Shown: positions 41,992-50,236 of the stretch, in pieces
Position numbering within the stretch: position 1 is the first letter of the stretch
Layout of the letters: each line of letters begins with the position of its first letter
Assembly: GCF_036231355.1 (NCBI RefSeq)
Contig: NZ_CP109496.1
Span: 6,944,001-7,008,000, forward strand
Source: Streptomyces sp. NBC_01431
GTDB lineage: Bacteria > Actinomycetota > Actinomycetes > Streptomycetales > Streptomycetaceae
Length of the DNA stretch: 64,000 nt
Direction of reading: 5' to 3'
Translations under genes and position numbers: made by a program
The notes under the pieces: generated by a model
What the model was told of the DNA's origin: nothing
What the model saw: the letters and a program-made list of their open reading frames with translations, nothing else
Databases searched by the model: none

Positions 41992-42878
41992 TGCAGCAGC
42001 AGCCTTTCGAGAGTGCGGACGACGGCATCGGCGAGCAGGCCGAGCGTGGCGTACACGACCAGGCAGACGACGATCACGTCGGTACGGAAGAACTCGCGGG
42101 CCTGGTTCATCAGGAAGCCGATGCCGGCGGCCGCGTTGATCGACTCGCCGAACACCAGGGCCAGCCAGGCGGTGGCGAGCGAATAGCGCAGCCCTGTCAT
42201 GGCGCCGGGCAGCGCGCCCGGCAGCACCACGTGGCGCACCAGGCCCCATCGCCCGAGCCCCAACGCCTGTCCCGCTTCCACGAGTTGGGCGTCCACGCCG
42301 CGGATTCCGGCGTACACGTTGAGATACAGATGGAAGGCCACGCCGAGCGCGATGAGAGCCACCTTCGGGGCCTCGCCGATGCCCAGCCAGATGATGAACA
42401 GCGGGATCAGGCCCACCCAGGGCACGGTGCGCAGCATCTGCACCGTGGCGTCGATCAGGTCCTCGCCGAGCCGCGACAGCCCGGAGACCAGAGCCAGGGC
42501 GATCCCGGCCACTCCGCCGATGAGCAGGCCCACGGCCACCCGCTGGAGCGAGATGCCCATCGCCGACGGGAGCGTGCCGTCCTTGACCAGATCGGATCCG
42601 GCGCGGGCGACGGTGCCGGGCGAGGCGAGCGTGTCAGGGCTCAACAACCCCGTGGCGCTGAGGACTTGCCACAGGACGAGCAGGGTGAGCGGTCCGACGG
42701 CACGCCGCAGCCAGCGCGGCACCGGGCGCAGCCGACCGCGCCGGGAAGCGAGCGGAACGACCGGTTCGAGAACGAGTGGTACGGGAGCGGGGGTTTCGGG
42801 GCGAGGGTCGGCAGATGCGGCGCTCGCCGCATGGCCGGATTGGGCGGATATATCCGGCGGAGCATGGTCGACGGTCAT
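41964..42878 (-). CDS. ssuC: Sulfonate ABC transporter permease (SsuC-like)
   Basis: The start is ATG 42878 with GGAG 5 bases upstream; upstream in-frame starts at 42908 and beyond lack one. The 304-residue protein has about six membrane helices after a long polar Pro/Ala-rich N-terminal tail of some 55 residues. The coupling motif E-A-G-Q-A-L-G-L-G-R-W-G-L-V-R-H-V-V-L-P (EAA loop) is clear. First structural gene of the sulfonate operon; the 245-base leader carries a large hairpin and the Cys leader ORF. Confidence 0.93.
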
Positions 42879-43009
42879 GGGGACTCCATGGTCAAAAGCG
42901 AGGGCCATCCCTAAGGACCTGGCCCTGGGCATGGTCGGGTGGTGGGGGAGACGCTTGAGGGCGCGGCCCGGAGGGCGACGGACCCGCCACGGCGCACGGA
43001 GGCGCAAGA

Positions 43010-43061
43010 GCGCGCCGTCGTGCGGCAGGGGGATGCGGGCGTCACCTGCCGACGGGCGCGC
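43010..43061 (-). promoter_or_regulatory. Candidate attenuator hairpin in ssu leader
   Basis: A long hairpin spans the leader: the seven outer pairs at 43010-43016/43055-43061, three more at 43019-43021/43052-43054 and six at 43023-43028/43046-43051 around a 17-base loop, interrupted by small bulges. It lies 63 bases after the Cys leader ORF stop and 132 bases before ssuC, the right place for transcriptional or translational attenuation. Stability and alternative folds are not computed. Confidence 0.45.
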
Positions 43062-43123
43062 TTCAGCGCACGGCGGCAGGACTCAAGAAGGCGAAGAGAG
43101 CGAACGAAGGCGCTGAGGGCGCG

Positions 43124-43207
43124 TCAGCAGCCGCGGCAACAAGCGGCGGAGGCCACCCGCAGCAGGTCGATGTGACCGCGCGTGGTGAGCAGTGCTGTTC
43201 GCAACAT
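43124..43207 (-). CDS. Cys-rich 27-aa leader peptide of the sulfonate operon
   Basis: A 28-codon ORF (ATG 43207, TGA 43124) encodes 27 residues that end A-C-C-R-G-C (Cys23, Cys24, Cys27) after a T-T-R-G-H-I-D-L-L-R-V core. The H-I-D-L-L-R core is the hallmark of Streptomyces 'putative leader peptides' found in front of sulfur-assimilation genes. A promoter TTGACC-N18-TACCTT places the transcription start on or next to the ATG, so the ORF appears leaderless. In mycobacteria, leaderless ORFs ending in cysteine codons attenuate downstream sulfur genes in response to cysteine. The same mechanism is proposed here for ssuCBAD: ribosomes stall at the Cys codons when cysteine is low. Confidence 0.75.
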   Translation of the reverse strand: MLRTALLTTRGHIDLLRVASAACCRGC

Positions 43208-43213
43208 GGCGCG

Positions 43214-43243
43214 AAGGTAGCGACCCGTTCCGGACGGGGTCAA
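43214..43243 (-). promoter_or_regulatory. Promoter of the sulfonate operon leader
   Basis: On the minus strand TTGACC (43243-43238)-N18-TACCTT (43219-43214) is followed by CGCGCC and then the leader ATG (43207), giving a start point at or very near the initiation codon. Confidence 0.6.
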
Positions 43244-43339
43244 TGGCGTCTCGTTCCTTGGACGCGCGATCCCGCCCATGGGGCGCGGCCCCGGTGCGCC
43301 CGCGCGCGAGCCCCGTGCGAGGACGGGAAGATGGGGTCC

Positions 43340-43762
43340 ATGTCCGACGTCTTCACCACCCACATCCTGTACATCGCGACCGGCTCTCGCGAAACGGTCG
43401 CCGATCTGACCGGGGACTGCGAGGAGTTCCTGCGGCAGCGATCGGCGGGCCGCGACGGTCTGCTCAACATCTTCGTGCCGCACGCCACGGCCGGCATCGC
43501 CATCCTGGAGACCGGCGCGGGCAGCGACGACGACCTCCTCGCGGCCCTGCACGCCCTGCTCCCCGCCGACGACCGCTGGCAGCACCGCCACGGCAGTCCC
43601 GGCCACGGCCGCGACCACGTACTGCCCGCACTGGTGCCGCCGCACGCGACGCTGCCCGTGATCGGCGGGCGCCTCGAACTCGGAACCTGGCAGTCCATCT
43701 GTCTGGTGGACACGAACAAGGACAATCCCAACCGGCAGGTCCGGCTGAGTTTCCTCGGCTGA
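43340..43762 (+). CDS. YjbQ/UPF0047 family protein
   Basis: The 140-residue protein (start ATG 43340; ATG 43331 would add three residues) has the YjbQ fold signature: G-L-L-N-I-F-V-P-H-A-T-A-G-I-A-I, L-E-T-G-A-G-S-D-D-D, W-Q-H-R-H-G-S-P-G-H-G-R-D-H, L-P-V-I-G-G-R-L-E-L-G-T-W-Q-S-I. The clustered His residues suggest a metal or phosphate site. Members have been linked to thiamine phosphate synthesis (weak in vitro activity), but the physiological reaction is not settled. It is divergent from the sulfonate operon leader; no functional link is claimed. Confidence 0.88.
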   Translation: MSDVFTTHILYIATGSRETVADLTGDCEEFLRQRSAGRDGLLNIFVPHATAGIAILETGAGSDDDLLAALHALLPADDRWQHRHGSPGHGRDHVLPALVPPHATLPVIGGRLELGTWQSICLVDTNKDNPNRQVRLSFLG

Positions 43763-43917
43763 ACCGGGAGAAACTCACGTCAATCGTCGGTGAGTTGGGG
43801 GTGTGGCATCATGGCCGCGTTGTCCCTGCCGGGAATCGGGAGCCCGAAATCCCGGGGATTGCTGAATCGGCATCGCAACGCCTGCTTCTCCAATGTGGAA
43901 GGCGTGGAAGGCTAAGG

Positions 43918-44493
43918 ATGAAGGTGTCTGGCTCTGCGTTACCGTCGCCGGAGGACCGTCGGCTCAGGCGCCGTCTCAAAAAGGTTCGCCAGACCTGTGA
44001 GGCGCTGCTCGCGGACTGGGGCATGGAGCACGGTTGCGGCATCGATGAACTCCACCGCTATCTCAGCGCCCAGAACCAGCGGCCGATCCATCTGATTCCG
44101 ATGCCCTTCCCGGAACGTCATCTCTTCGGTCTTTGGCTGAAACTCGACGACTTCGACATCATCGCTTACGAGAAGGCGGCCTCGCCGTCACACAAAGAGC
44201 ACATCATCGCCCATGAACTGGCCCATATTGCGTTCGCCCACCGCGGTTCCGTGGAATTCGACCGCAGTGATACGAGTCAATTGTTCACGGATGTCGAACC
44301 GGCCGTCGTGCAGAGCATGTTGATGCGCTCCCGCTACAGCGACGACGAGGAGCAGGAGGCCGAGACGATGGCCTCGCTGATCCTGGCCCGGGCCACCAAG
44401 CGGTGGCTGGAACCCGCCTGGGGAGTTCCGGACGAGGCGGCCGAAATCGTCGCTCGTATCGAGAACGGCGTCGGCAACCCGGACCAGGCATGA
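43918..44493 (+). CDS. ImmA/IrrE-type metallopeptidase
   Basis: The 191-residue protein has a helical N-terminal part (L-R-R-R-L-K-K-V-R-Q-T-C-E-A-L-L-A) followed by a compact zinc-peptidase domain with H-E-L-A-H (residues 99-103) and downstream acidic residues (D-D-E-E-Q-E-A-E-T-M). The family includes ImmA and DdrO-cleaving IrrE, which cleave repressors in response to signals. ATG 43918 follows GGAAGG with a 6-base spacer. Its TGA is overlapped by the next gene's ATG (ATGA). It lacks the usual adjacent XRE repressor, so its target must be elsewhere or be the following proteins. Regulatory protease role is inferred. Confidence 0.87.
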   Translation: MKVSGSALPSPEDRRLRRRLKKVRQTCEALLADWGMEHGCGIDELHRYLSAQNQRPIHLIPMPFPERHLFGLWLKLDDFDIIAYEKAASPSHKEHIIAHELAHIAFAHRGSVEFDRSDTSQLFTDVEPAVVQSMLMRSRYSDDEEQEAETMASLILARATKRWLEPAWGVPDEAAEIVARIENGVGNPDQA

Positions 44494-45704
44494 ACACCGT
44501 CAACAGCGCCCTGTCCTGGACCTGCGCCCTCGGTGGCCTCGCGGCCTTCGGCTACCGGCTGCCCGATCTGCTGCGCAGAAAGCACGATGTCGCCCTGTGG
44601 GCGCTGTGCGTCTACTTCCTCTGCTCCGGGATCAGCTTCCTGGTCGACCTCGACGTACTGCGGGTGCACATATCCGACCTGTTCGGCCGCCCCAACATCA
44701 CCTCGCTGATCGTCCAGGCCGCCGTCGTCGTGCTCACCGCCGCCCAGCAGGTCGTCCTCGTCCACTGGTCCTCCCCGCCCGAGGAGGCCCGCCGCAGGGC
44801 CGGGCGCCGGGTGACGTTCTTCGGCGCCGCGCTGTGTGTCCTGGTGGTGGCCTCCATCGCCGTCAGCCCGGTCGCGAGTTCGAAGACCGCAACGTCCACC
44901 ATCCTGCTCAGCATCCAGGACGGCAGGTACGCGCTGTACATGTCCTTCTACCTGGTGATCTGCGGGATCGGGCAGTTCGAGACGGTCCGGCTCTCGCTGC
45001 GCTTCACCAAGATGGCGAACCGGCAGTGGCTGAAGGTCGGCATGCGCACGGTGACCCTCGGCGCGAGCCTGATCATGGTGTACTGCGTGACGCGCAGCAT
45101 CCAGATCGCGGGCACCCGACTGCATTTCGACGGCTCGGCCCTCGACCCCATCCAGTGGTCGTGCGGCAGCATCGGAGCCCTGCTCCAGATCACCGGCTGG
45201 ACCATCCCGTCGTGGGGAATCCACATCACCCGTGCCCTGGGCTGGCTGCGCAGCTACCGCTCCTACCGTCGGCTCCGGCCTCTGTGGTGGGCGCTGTACC
45301 AGGCGTCGCCGGACATCGCGCTCGACCCGCCCCGGTCCTGGGCGCGCGACCTCGTCCCGCCGCGCGATCCGCACTACAGCCTCTACCGCCGCGTCATCGA
45401 GATACGCGACGGGCAGCTGATGCTGCGCACCTCGCTCTCCCTTGCCGACTTCACGCGGGTGGCCCACTCCCTCGGCCTTCCCGAGGACCCCACCTCGCCG
45501 CTGGGTGAAGCGATCCAGTTGAGGGCCGTCCTTGACCGGCCGGCGCAGGAGCGGGCCGAGCAGGCCGACGCGTCCGACATTCCCGCGCGAGCGCCGTACG
45601 AGGACTTCCGCGACGAGGTGGAGTGGCTGGCCCAGGTCGCGTCCTGCTTCACCGCGCTCACCCAGGGCCGCGCGGTGCACGCGGCCGACCGCATCGCGTC
45701 ATGA
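44490..45704 (+). CDS. MAB_1171c-like polytopic membrane protein
   Basis: The 404-residue protein has seven or so membrane helices in its first 250 residues (G-G-L-A-A-F-G-Y-R-L-P-D-L-L at the start) and a cytosolic C-terminal domain (D-P-H-Y-S-L-Y-R-R-V-I-E-I-R-D-G then E-A-I-Q-L-R-A-V-L) of the DUF6545 type. This family is repeatedly found after ImmA/IrrE-like peptidases in actinobacteria. It has been called a putative transporter, but no substrate is known. Both ends overlap by ATGA with its neighbours, so the three proteins are made together. A membrane sensor for the peptidase is an alternative, and I consider it likely. Confidence 0.8.
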   Translation: MNTVNSALSWTCALGGLAAFGYRLPDLLRRKHDVALWALCVYFLCSGISFLVDLDVLRVHISDLFGRPNITSLIVQAAVVVLTAAQQVVLVHWSSPPEEARRRAGRRVTFFGAALCVLVVASIAVSPVASSKTATSTILLSIQDGRYALYMSFYLVICGIGQFETVRLSLRFTKMANRQWLKVGMRTVTLGASLIMVYCVTRSIQIAGTRLHFDGSALDPIQWSCGSIGALLQITGWTIPSWGIHITRALGWLRSYRSYRRLRPLWWALYQASPDIALDPPRSWARDLVPPRDPHYSLYRRVIEIRDGQLMLRTSLSLADFTRVAHSLGLPEDPTSPLGEAIQLRAVLDRPAQERAEQADASDIPARAPYEDFRDEVEWLAQVASCFTALTQGRAVHAADRIAS

Positions 45705-46660
45705 CCCAGCCGAATCCCGCGCGCACCGCGGGGCGTGGTGAGACCCGCGGTGCCTCAACCAGCCTCGTTCTGCGGGCAGTTGAGCGCCTGGTCTGCCTCG
45801 ACGCCGGGCACGGCGCTCGGGCCGCGCTGTCCGCCGCGTACGACACGCTGCGTGACATCCCCGAAGCGTCCGCCGCCCCGGCCGGTCTGCGCGGCGAGGA
45901 CAGCGACCTGCTCGCGGCACTCGCCGAACTCTGCGAAGTGATCGGCTGGATCCTCTTCGACGCGGGCCGCTACCGCGCGGCCCACCGCATGAACACCCAG
46001 GCGCTGGCCCTCGCCGAACTCTGCGGCGACCGCTCCATCGCCCGCCTGGTGCTGCTCAACGACAGCATGGTCCACACCCACACCGGCCACGCCCCGGCAG
46101 CCCTGGACACCGCCGCCCGGGTGGCCGGGCCCCGCCCGCTGCCCACGCTGGTCGGCAGCCTCATGCTGATCCGCCGCGCACATGCGACCGCGCTGCTCGG
46201 CGGCCGCGGCGAGGCCATCGACCTCATCGATCGAGCCCGGAGCCGGTTCCTGGACGGCGCCTCGCGCCACGACCCGCCCTGGGCCTGGTGGATCGACGAG
46301 GCGGAACTGACCGGCCACCAGGGCTGGGTGCTGGCCCGGCTGCACGACTGGGACCGCGCCATCCCCCTCCTGTACGAGGCCGCGACCGCCCCCGGCCCCT
46401 CCTACCGGCACCTGTTCACCGCGGAACTCCTGGCGGCCCTCACCGGGGCCGGAGCCTGGAGCGAGGCGGAGGACCTCATCGCCGGACTCGCCCCGCGTGC
46501 CGGGGTCATCGGCTCCGTACGGACCACCGAGACCCTGGCTGGGACCGCCGCTCTGCTGATCGGCCACGCCGACGCACCGGCGAACCTGCGGGACGCGGCA
46601 GCCTTCCTGAGGGATTCCGTCACCACGCACCCCAGTGGCCCGGACCGCCCCTCCCGCTAG
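45701..46660 (+). CDS. Helical-repeat (TPR-like) regulatory protein
   Basis: The 319-residue protein is alanine-rich and wholly helical, with paired helices of TPR spacing, such as G-W-I-L-F-D-A-G-R-Y-R-A-A-H-R-M-N-T-Q-A-L-A-L-A and H-Q-G-W-V-L-A-R-L-H-D-W-D-R-A-I-P-L-L-Y-E-A. It resembles the C-terminal repeat half of Streptomyces NsdA/NsdB-type developmental regulators but lacks a DNA-binding domain. Its ATG overlaps the membrane protein stop (ATGA). As the last gene of the coupled set it is likely the protein-protein module of the ImmA/IrrE system. Function beyond that is not known. Confidence 0.7.
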   Translation: MTQPNPARTAGRGETRGASTSLVLRAVERLVCLDAGHGARAALSAAYDTLRDIPEASAAPAGLRGEDSDLLAALAELCEVIGWILFDAGRYRAAHRMNTQALALAELCGDRSIARLVLLNDSMVHTHTGHAPAALDTAARVAGPRPLPTLVGSLMLIRRAHATALLGGRGEAIDLIDRARSRFLDGASRHDPPWAWWIDEAELTGHQGWVLARLHDWDRAIPLLYEAATAPGPSYRHLFTAELLAALTGAGAWSEAEDLIAGLAPRAGVIGSVRTTETLAGTAALLIGHADAPANLRDAAAFLRDSVTTHPSGPDRPSR

Positions 46661-46696
46661 GCGCCACCCCCACCTCGGACAACAGACAGGGACAAC

Positions 46697-47173
46697 ATGC
46701 TCCACATACGCGTGTCGACGCCCGCGGCCGCCGCTTTCGTGGCGGTCGTTCTCCTCTTCGCCACCGGCGGACCGGTGGCCGACGTCGCCTACGGCACGTC
46801 AACAGCACCGGTGGCGGTGTCGGACACCGCCAAGGGCACCGGCAGCCCCTATCTGGCCACCCACCTCTACTTCGGGACGGGCCGCCACGGAGGCCAACCG
46901 CCCATCACCGACGACGAGTTCATGAAGTTCGTCGCCGATGTGGTCACCCCCCGGTTCCCCTCCGGGCTGACCATCCAGCAGGGCCGCGGCCAGTGGCGTG
47001 ACAAGACGGGGAGCATCAACCGCGAGATCTCCTACGAGCTGACCGTGCTGTATCCCACATCGGAGGCCCGCACACACGATCCCGAGATCGAGTACATCCG
47101 CCACCTGTACTGCACGATGTACGGCCTGGAATCCGTCGGCCGGGCCGATGTCAAGGCCCAGGCCGCCTTCTGA
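46697..47173 (+). CDS. Secreted DUF3574 protein
   Basis: The 158-residue protein has a signal peptide (about residues 1-33) and a DUF3574 domain: T-H-L-Y-F-G-T-G-R-H-G-G-Q-P-P-I-T-D, then P-R-F-P-S-G-L-T-I-Q-Q-G-R-G-Q-W-R-D, and S-Y-E-L-T-V-L-Y. DUF3574 proteins are small, secreted and of unknown reaction. AGGGA precedes the ATG. It ends 3 bases before the convergent DUF4142 gene. It lies 36 bases after the helical-repeat gene and could share its transcript. Confidence 0.85.
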   Translation: MLHIRVSTPAAAAFVAVVLLFATGGPVADVAYGTSTAPVAVSDTAKGTGSPYLATHLYFGTGRHGGQPPITDDEFMKFVADVVTPRFPSGLTIQQGRGQWRDKTGSINREISYELTVLYPTSEARTHDPEIEYIRHLYCTMYGLESVGRADVKAQAAF

Positions 47174-47176
47174 CCC

Positions 47177-47890
47177 CTACGGCTGGTAGGTGGGCACGGC
47201 CTGAACAGGAGCCGCCGGAGGGGGAGTTGACCCCGCAGCGGGCGGCGGCGGTCCGGTGGGGCTCGCGGTCGCGGAGGCCACGGCGCCCCGGGCCAGGCCG
47301 TCGAAGTCGACGAAGCCGGTCCCCTCCAGGACCTTCATGTGGTCGAGGACGGTCGTGTTCGTGTCGTCGGCCAGTGAACGGACCAGGGAATTACGGGTGT
47401 TCGCCCGGATCTGTGCGATCAGGGCGAAGACCTGGCCGTGCGCGGAACGCAGCAGGTTGGCGAAGTCGCGCTCGTACGCCGTGCCCGTGTCGGCCGTCAG
47501 GGTGCGCAGCCAGCCCTGTTGCAGCGTATTGGGCTGGCTCGGCAGCTCCATGCCGAGCTGCGCCGCCACCTCCCGCACCCGGGCGTCGAGGAACGTATGA
47601 CCCTGGACGAGGTGCTCGCCCGCCGTCTTGACGGCCTCGGTGGGCGCCCGCTCCATGGCCTGCTGCCCCGCGGGCAGCTCCCAGAGCCCCGCGAGTCTGA
47701 CGCGGGTGATGAAGTCGCGGTCGGCGGCGGAGAGCGGGCCCCAACGGGTCGGCACCGTACTGGAGTTGAGATTGGCGAGCCCGGTTCCCGAACGGCTCGC
47801 GTAGGACCAGACCGGATAGGACAGTGCGCCCACCGTCGCTATCAGGGCGAGCAGGACCAGGCCGGTGCTGGAGAAGACGATGCGACGCAT
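47177..47890 (-). CDS. DUF4142 domain secreted/membrane-anchored protein
   Basis: The 237-residue protein has an N-terminal membrane helix (about residues 6-28) and a ferritin-like DUF4142 helical bundle: L-S-A-A-D-R-D-F-I-T-R-V-R-L-A-G, E-H-L-V-Q-G-H-T-F-L-D-A-R-V-R-E-V-A, and R-S-A-H-G-Q-V-F-A-L-I-A-Q-I-R-A-N-T-R-N. The C-terminal 35 residues are proline-rich, ending P-T-Y-Q-P. The family is common in soil bacteria and may act in the cell envelope; no reaction is known. AGGAGG lies 12 bases upstream of the ATG. It is followed, in the same direction, from a proline-rich surface protein 44 bases upstream. Confidence 0.85.
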   Translation of the reverse strand: MRRIVFSSTGLVLLALIATVGALSYPVWSYASRSGTGLANLNSSTVPTRWGPLSAADRDFITRVRLAGLWELPAGQQAMERAPTEAVKTAGEHLVQGHTFLDARVREVAAQLGMELPSQPNTLQQGWLRTLTADTGTAYERDFANLLRSAHGQVFALIAQIRANTRNSLVRSLADDTNTTVLDHMKVLEGTGFVDFDGLARGAVASATASPTGPPPPAAGSTPPPAAPVQAVPTYQP

Positions 47891-47934
47891 GAGAGAAGTG
47901 CCTCCTGAAGTGGGTCGCGCGCGAGGGCGACGTC

Positions 47935-48579
47935 CTAGGGGATGCGGAGCCGGCGGATGACGAAGACCATCACGCCGAGCAGGACCAGGACCGTGCCCGT
48001 GAACAGCGAGTCGAGGTCGGTGATCCCGGCGATCGCCAGGCGGCGGTCGCCGGGATCCGCGGGGGAGCCGCGGGGCGTGACGGGGATGAGCAGCGTGCCG
48101 GCCCCCCGGTCGCTGCCGGTCGCGGGCGGCGGGGAGGGCGGGGAGGGCGGGGAGGGCGTCGTGCCATCGCCGGCCGCCACGGAGTTCGCCGCGCAGGTCA
48201 GGACGCCCGTCACGTCCTGGTGGAAACCGCCGGGCCCCAGCACGGTGAAGTCGTAGCTCTGGTGCTCGGCGACCGGCACGGTGACGGTCCTGGAGCGGCC
48301 CGGCCCGACGGTCACCGCGACTCCCGCCAGGGCGAAGCCGAACGGCGCGTCGCCCGTGTTGCTCGCCGTGACGTCCACGCCGCCGCCGGCGCAGTCGTCC
48401 GCCGAGGTGACGGACGGCACGGGCCCGCGGGCCGCCGACCGGTGCGCGGAGCGGGCTTGTGCGGCCGCCGCCGTGCCCGTCGCGACCGGGCCGGCCGTCA
48501 TGGCCGTGGCCACCAGGACGGCGGCCCAGCCGAGCGTGCTCCGCCTGCTCGCACGGCGTGCGTTCCTCGCAGAAGGCAT
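47935..48579 (-). CDS. Secreted, C-terminally anchored surface protein with Pro-rich linker
   Basis: The 214-residue protein has a signal peptide, a small beta-rich extracellular domain with paired cysteines (D-D-C-A-G-G and L-T-C-A-A-N), a P-S-P-P-S-P-P-S-P-P-P linker, and a C-terminal membrane helix with positive tail R-R-L-R-I-P. No LPxTG motif is seen, so it is anchored by the helix. The linker comes from a 9-bp tandem repeat (GGGAGGGCG, three units near 48131-48157). I do not recognise a family. GAAAGG precedes the ATG. It is upstream of, and probably cotranscribed with, the DUF4142 gene. Confidence 0.7.
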   Translation of the reverse strand: MPSARNARRASRRSTLGWAAVLVATAMTAGPVATGTAAAAQARSAHRSAARGPVPSVTSADDCAGGGVDVTASNTGDAPFGFALAGVAVTVGPGRSRTVTVPVAEHQSYDFTVLGPGGFHQDVTGVLTCAANSVAAGDGTTPSPPSPPSPPPATGSDRGAGTLLIPVTPRGSPADPGDRRLAIAGITDLDSLFTGTVLVLLGVMVFVIRRLRIP

Positions 48580-48591
48580 GTGCGTCCCTTT

Positions 48592-48629
48592 CGTAGTGAG
48601 GGGGCGCGACAGGGACTTCCTTCACTACG
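48592..48629. promoter_or_regulatory. CGTAGTGA inverted repeat upstream of surface protein gene
   Basis: CGTAGTGA (48592-48599) and its reverse complement (48622-48629) flank a 22-base spacer just before the start codon of the surface protein gene. They could bind a dimeric regulator at about three helical turns or form an RNA hairpin over the ribosome-binding site. Confidence 0.5.
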
Positions 48630-48704
48630 GGAAAGAGGAGGCGGATGTTCATCTTGGGGCGGAAGAAGATCTGTTGATGGTGTGAGCGGCGTGGGCAGGC
48701 CCGC

Positions 48705-49283
48705 TCACAGGCCGGGTGCGCCCCAGACCGGGAACCAGCGGGACAGGTCCGGTTCGACGCGCAGGTCGTCGGCGAGGACGGCCCTGACGCGGAGTTCGAG
48801 CGCGTTGTCACGCCGCTCGCCCGGCAATGGGGCGAACGGGTAGAAGGTGCCGCGTTTGTACAGGTACACCAGGGCGAACCGATGCCCCTGCGGATCGGCG
48901 AACCCGACCAGGGAGCACAGGAGTTGGGGCCCGAAGCCGGATCCTTCGAGGGCGGTGTTCACGGCGTGCAGATCACCGACGAGCGCGGTGAGGTCGCCCG
49001 GCTCCCGGCGGGAGAGCAGCCATGAGTATCCGTACGCGTCCCGGCTGAACTCCACCGAGGCGCGGGCCCGTTCGCTGTCCGCGTTCAGTAGGTCCGTGAC
49101 GTCCTGGCGGATCTGGGCGAACGCCGTGCCCTCGACCGTGCTGAAGCACACCGAGCCCTGCCCGGTCGGCGTGAATCCGGCGGCCGCCTGCACGGTGACG
49201 GCCGCCGACGGCAGCGCGAACAGCTGGTCCAGATCGGGCGGGGCGGGCCGGGTACGGCCCAGCAGGATGTCCAGGAATCCCAT
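48705..49283 (-). CDS. pspAB: PspA-associated protein PspAB
   Basis: The 192-residue soluble protein matches the actinobacterial PspAB family along its length: M-G-F-L-D-I-L-L-G-R at the N terminus, L-D-Q-L-F-A-L-P-S-A-A-V-T, G-S-V-C-F-S-T-V-E-G-T-A-F-A, R-G-T-F-Y-P-F-A-P-L-P-G-E and the closing R-W-F-P-V-W-G-A-P-G-L. The family is linked by gene neighbourhood to PspA envelope-stress genes and HtpX proteases; no reaction is known. It is 38 bases after the htpX gene on the same strand, which fits a membrane-stress pair. Confidence 0.9.
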   Translation of the reverse strand: MGFLDILLGRTRPAPPDLDQLFALPSAAVTVQAAAGFTPTGQGSVCFSTVEGTAFAQIRQDVTDLLNADSERARASVEFSRDAYGYSWLLSRREPGDLTALVGDLHAVNTALEGSGFGPQLLCSLVGFADPQGHRFALVYLYKRGTFYPFAPLPGERRDNALELRVRAVLADDLRVEPDLSRWFPVWGAPGL

Positions 49284-49321
49284 GTGCTCCGTCCTCGGTC
49301 AGGGGGTGACGGCTGGTGCGG

Positions 49322-50236
49322 TCAGGCCGGACGTCCCAGCTCGGCGGAGATCGTGGCCAGCCGGTCCAGGCGCTGTTCCAGGCTCGGGTGGGTGGCGAAG
49401 AGCCGCGCGATACTGCTTCCCTCGCCGAGGGCCGGGACGAAGTAGAAGGCGTTGAACGCGCTCGCCGTCCGCAGGTCCTTGCTGGGGATCCGGGAAATGT
49501 CCCCGTCCAGCTTGGTCAGCGCCGAGGCGAGGGCGGAGGGATGCCCGGTGAGCAACGCCCCGGCCCGGTCGGCGGCCAGTTCCCGGTAGCGCGAGAGCGC
49601 CCGGATCAGGAGGAAGCTGAGCGAGTACACCAGCGCGGCCACCGCCATGACGGCCATCAGCACGGCGACGGTGTTCTGGTCGCGACGGCCGCGCCCGCCG
49701 TACAGCTCGGAGTAGAACGCGAAGCGGACGATCAGCCCGGCGATGACGCCCAGGAACGAGGCGACGGTGATCACCGCCACGTCGCGGTGTGCGACGTGCG
49801 AGAGTTCGTGGGCCAGCACCCCCTCCAGCTCGTCGGGCTCCAGCCGGCGCAGCAGCCCGGTGGTGACACAGAGCACGGCGTGATCGGCGTTGCGTCCGGT
49901 CGCGAACGCGTTCGGCAGATCGATGTCGGAGACGGCGATCTGAGGCCTCGGCATGTCGGCGGTGGCGCACAGGCGGTCGACGATGCCGTGCAGCTGGGGC
50001 TGCTGCTCGCGGGTCACGACCCGGCCGTGCATCGCGTACAGGGCGACCCGGTCGGAGAACCAGTACTGCGAGAACAGCACGGCCGCCGCCACCACGACGA
50101 CCACCACCGTCGACCTGAGCAGGACCAGGAGCGCGGCCACGAACGCCACGTACAGCAGCCCGAGCAGGAACACCGTGAGCAGCATGCGCGCGGTCAGCTG
50201 CCGGTCGGGGGCGAAGCGGCTGTGCACGGCCGTCAC
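49322..50236 (-). CDS. htpX: Zinc metalloprotease HtpX (M48 family)
   Basis: From GTG 50236 the protein has 304 residues. There are two N-terminal membrane helices, then the zinc motif H-E-L-S-H (residues 143-147), more helices, and the third ligand Glu in R-Y-R-E-L-A-A-D. HtpX cleaves misfolded or damaged membrane proteins. The gene pairs with pspAB, so a cell-envelope stress role is likely. Upstream, beyond 211 bases, lie the peptide exporter genes in the same direction; read-through into htpX cannot be ruled out. Confidence 0.92.
   Translation of the reverse strand: MTAVHSRFAPDRQLTARMLLTVFLLGLLYVAFVAALLVLLRSTVVVVVVAAAVLFSQYWFSDRVALYAMHGRVVTREQQPQLHGIVDRLCATADMPRPQIAVSDIDLPNAFATGRNADHAVLCVTTGLLRRLEPDELEGVLAHELSHVAHRDVAVITVASFLGVIAGLIVRFAFYSELYGGRGRRDQNTVAVLMAVMAVAALVYSLSFLLIRALSRYRELAADRAGALLTGHPSALASALTKLDGDISRIPSKDLRTASAFNAFYFVPALGEGSSIARLFATHPSLEQRLDRLATISAELGRPA

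Noticed and set aside
48131..48157. 9-bp tandem repeat considered as an intergenic element
   Set aside because: It lies within a coding sequence and encodes the proline-rich linker.
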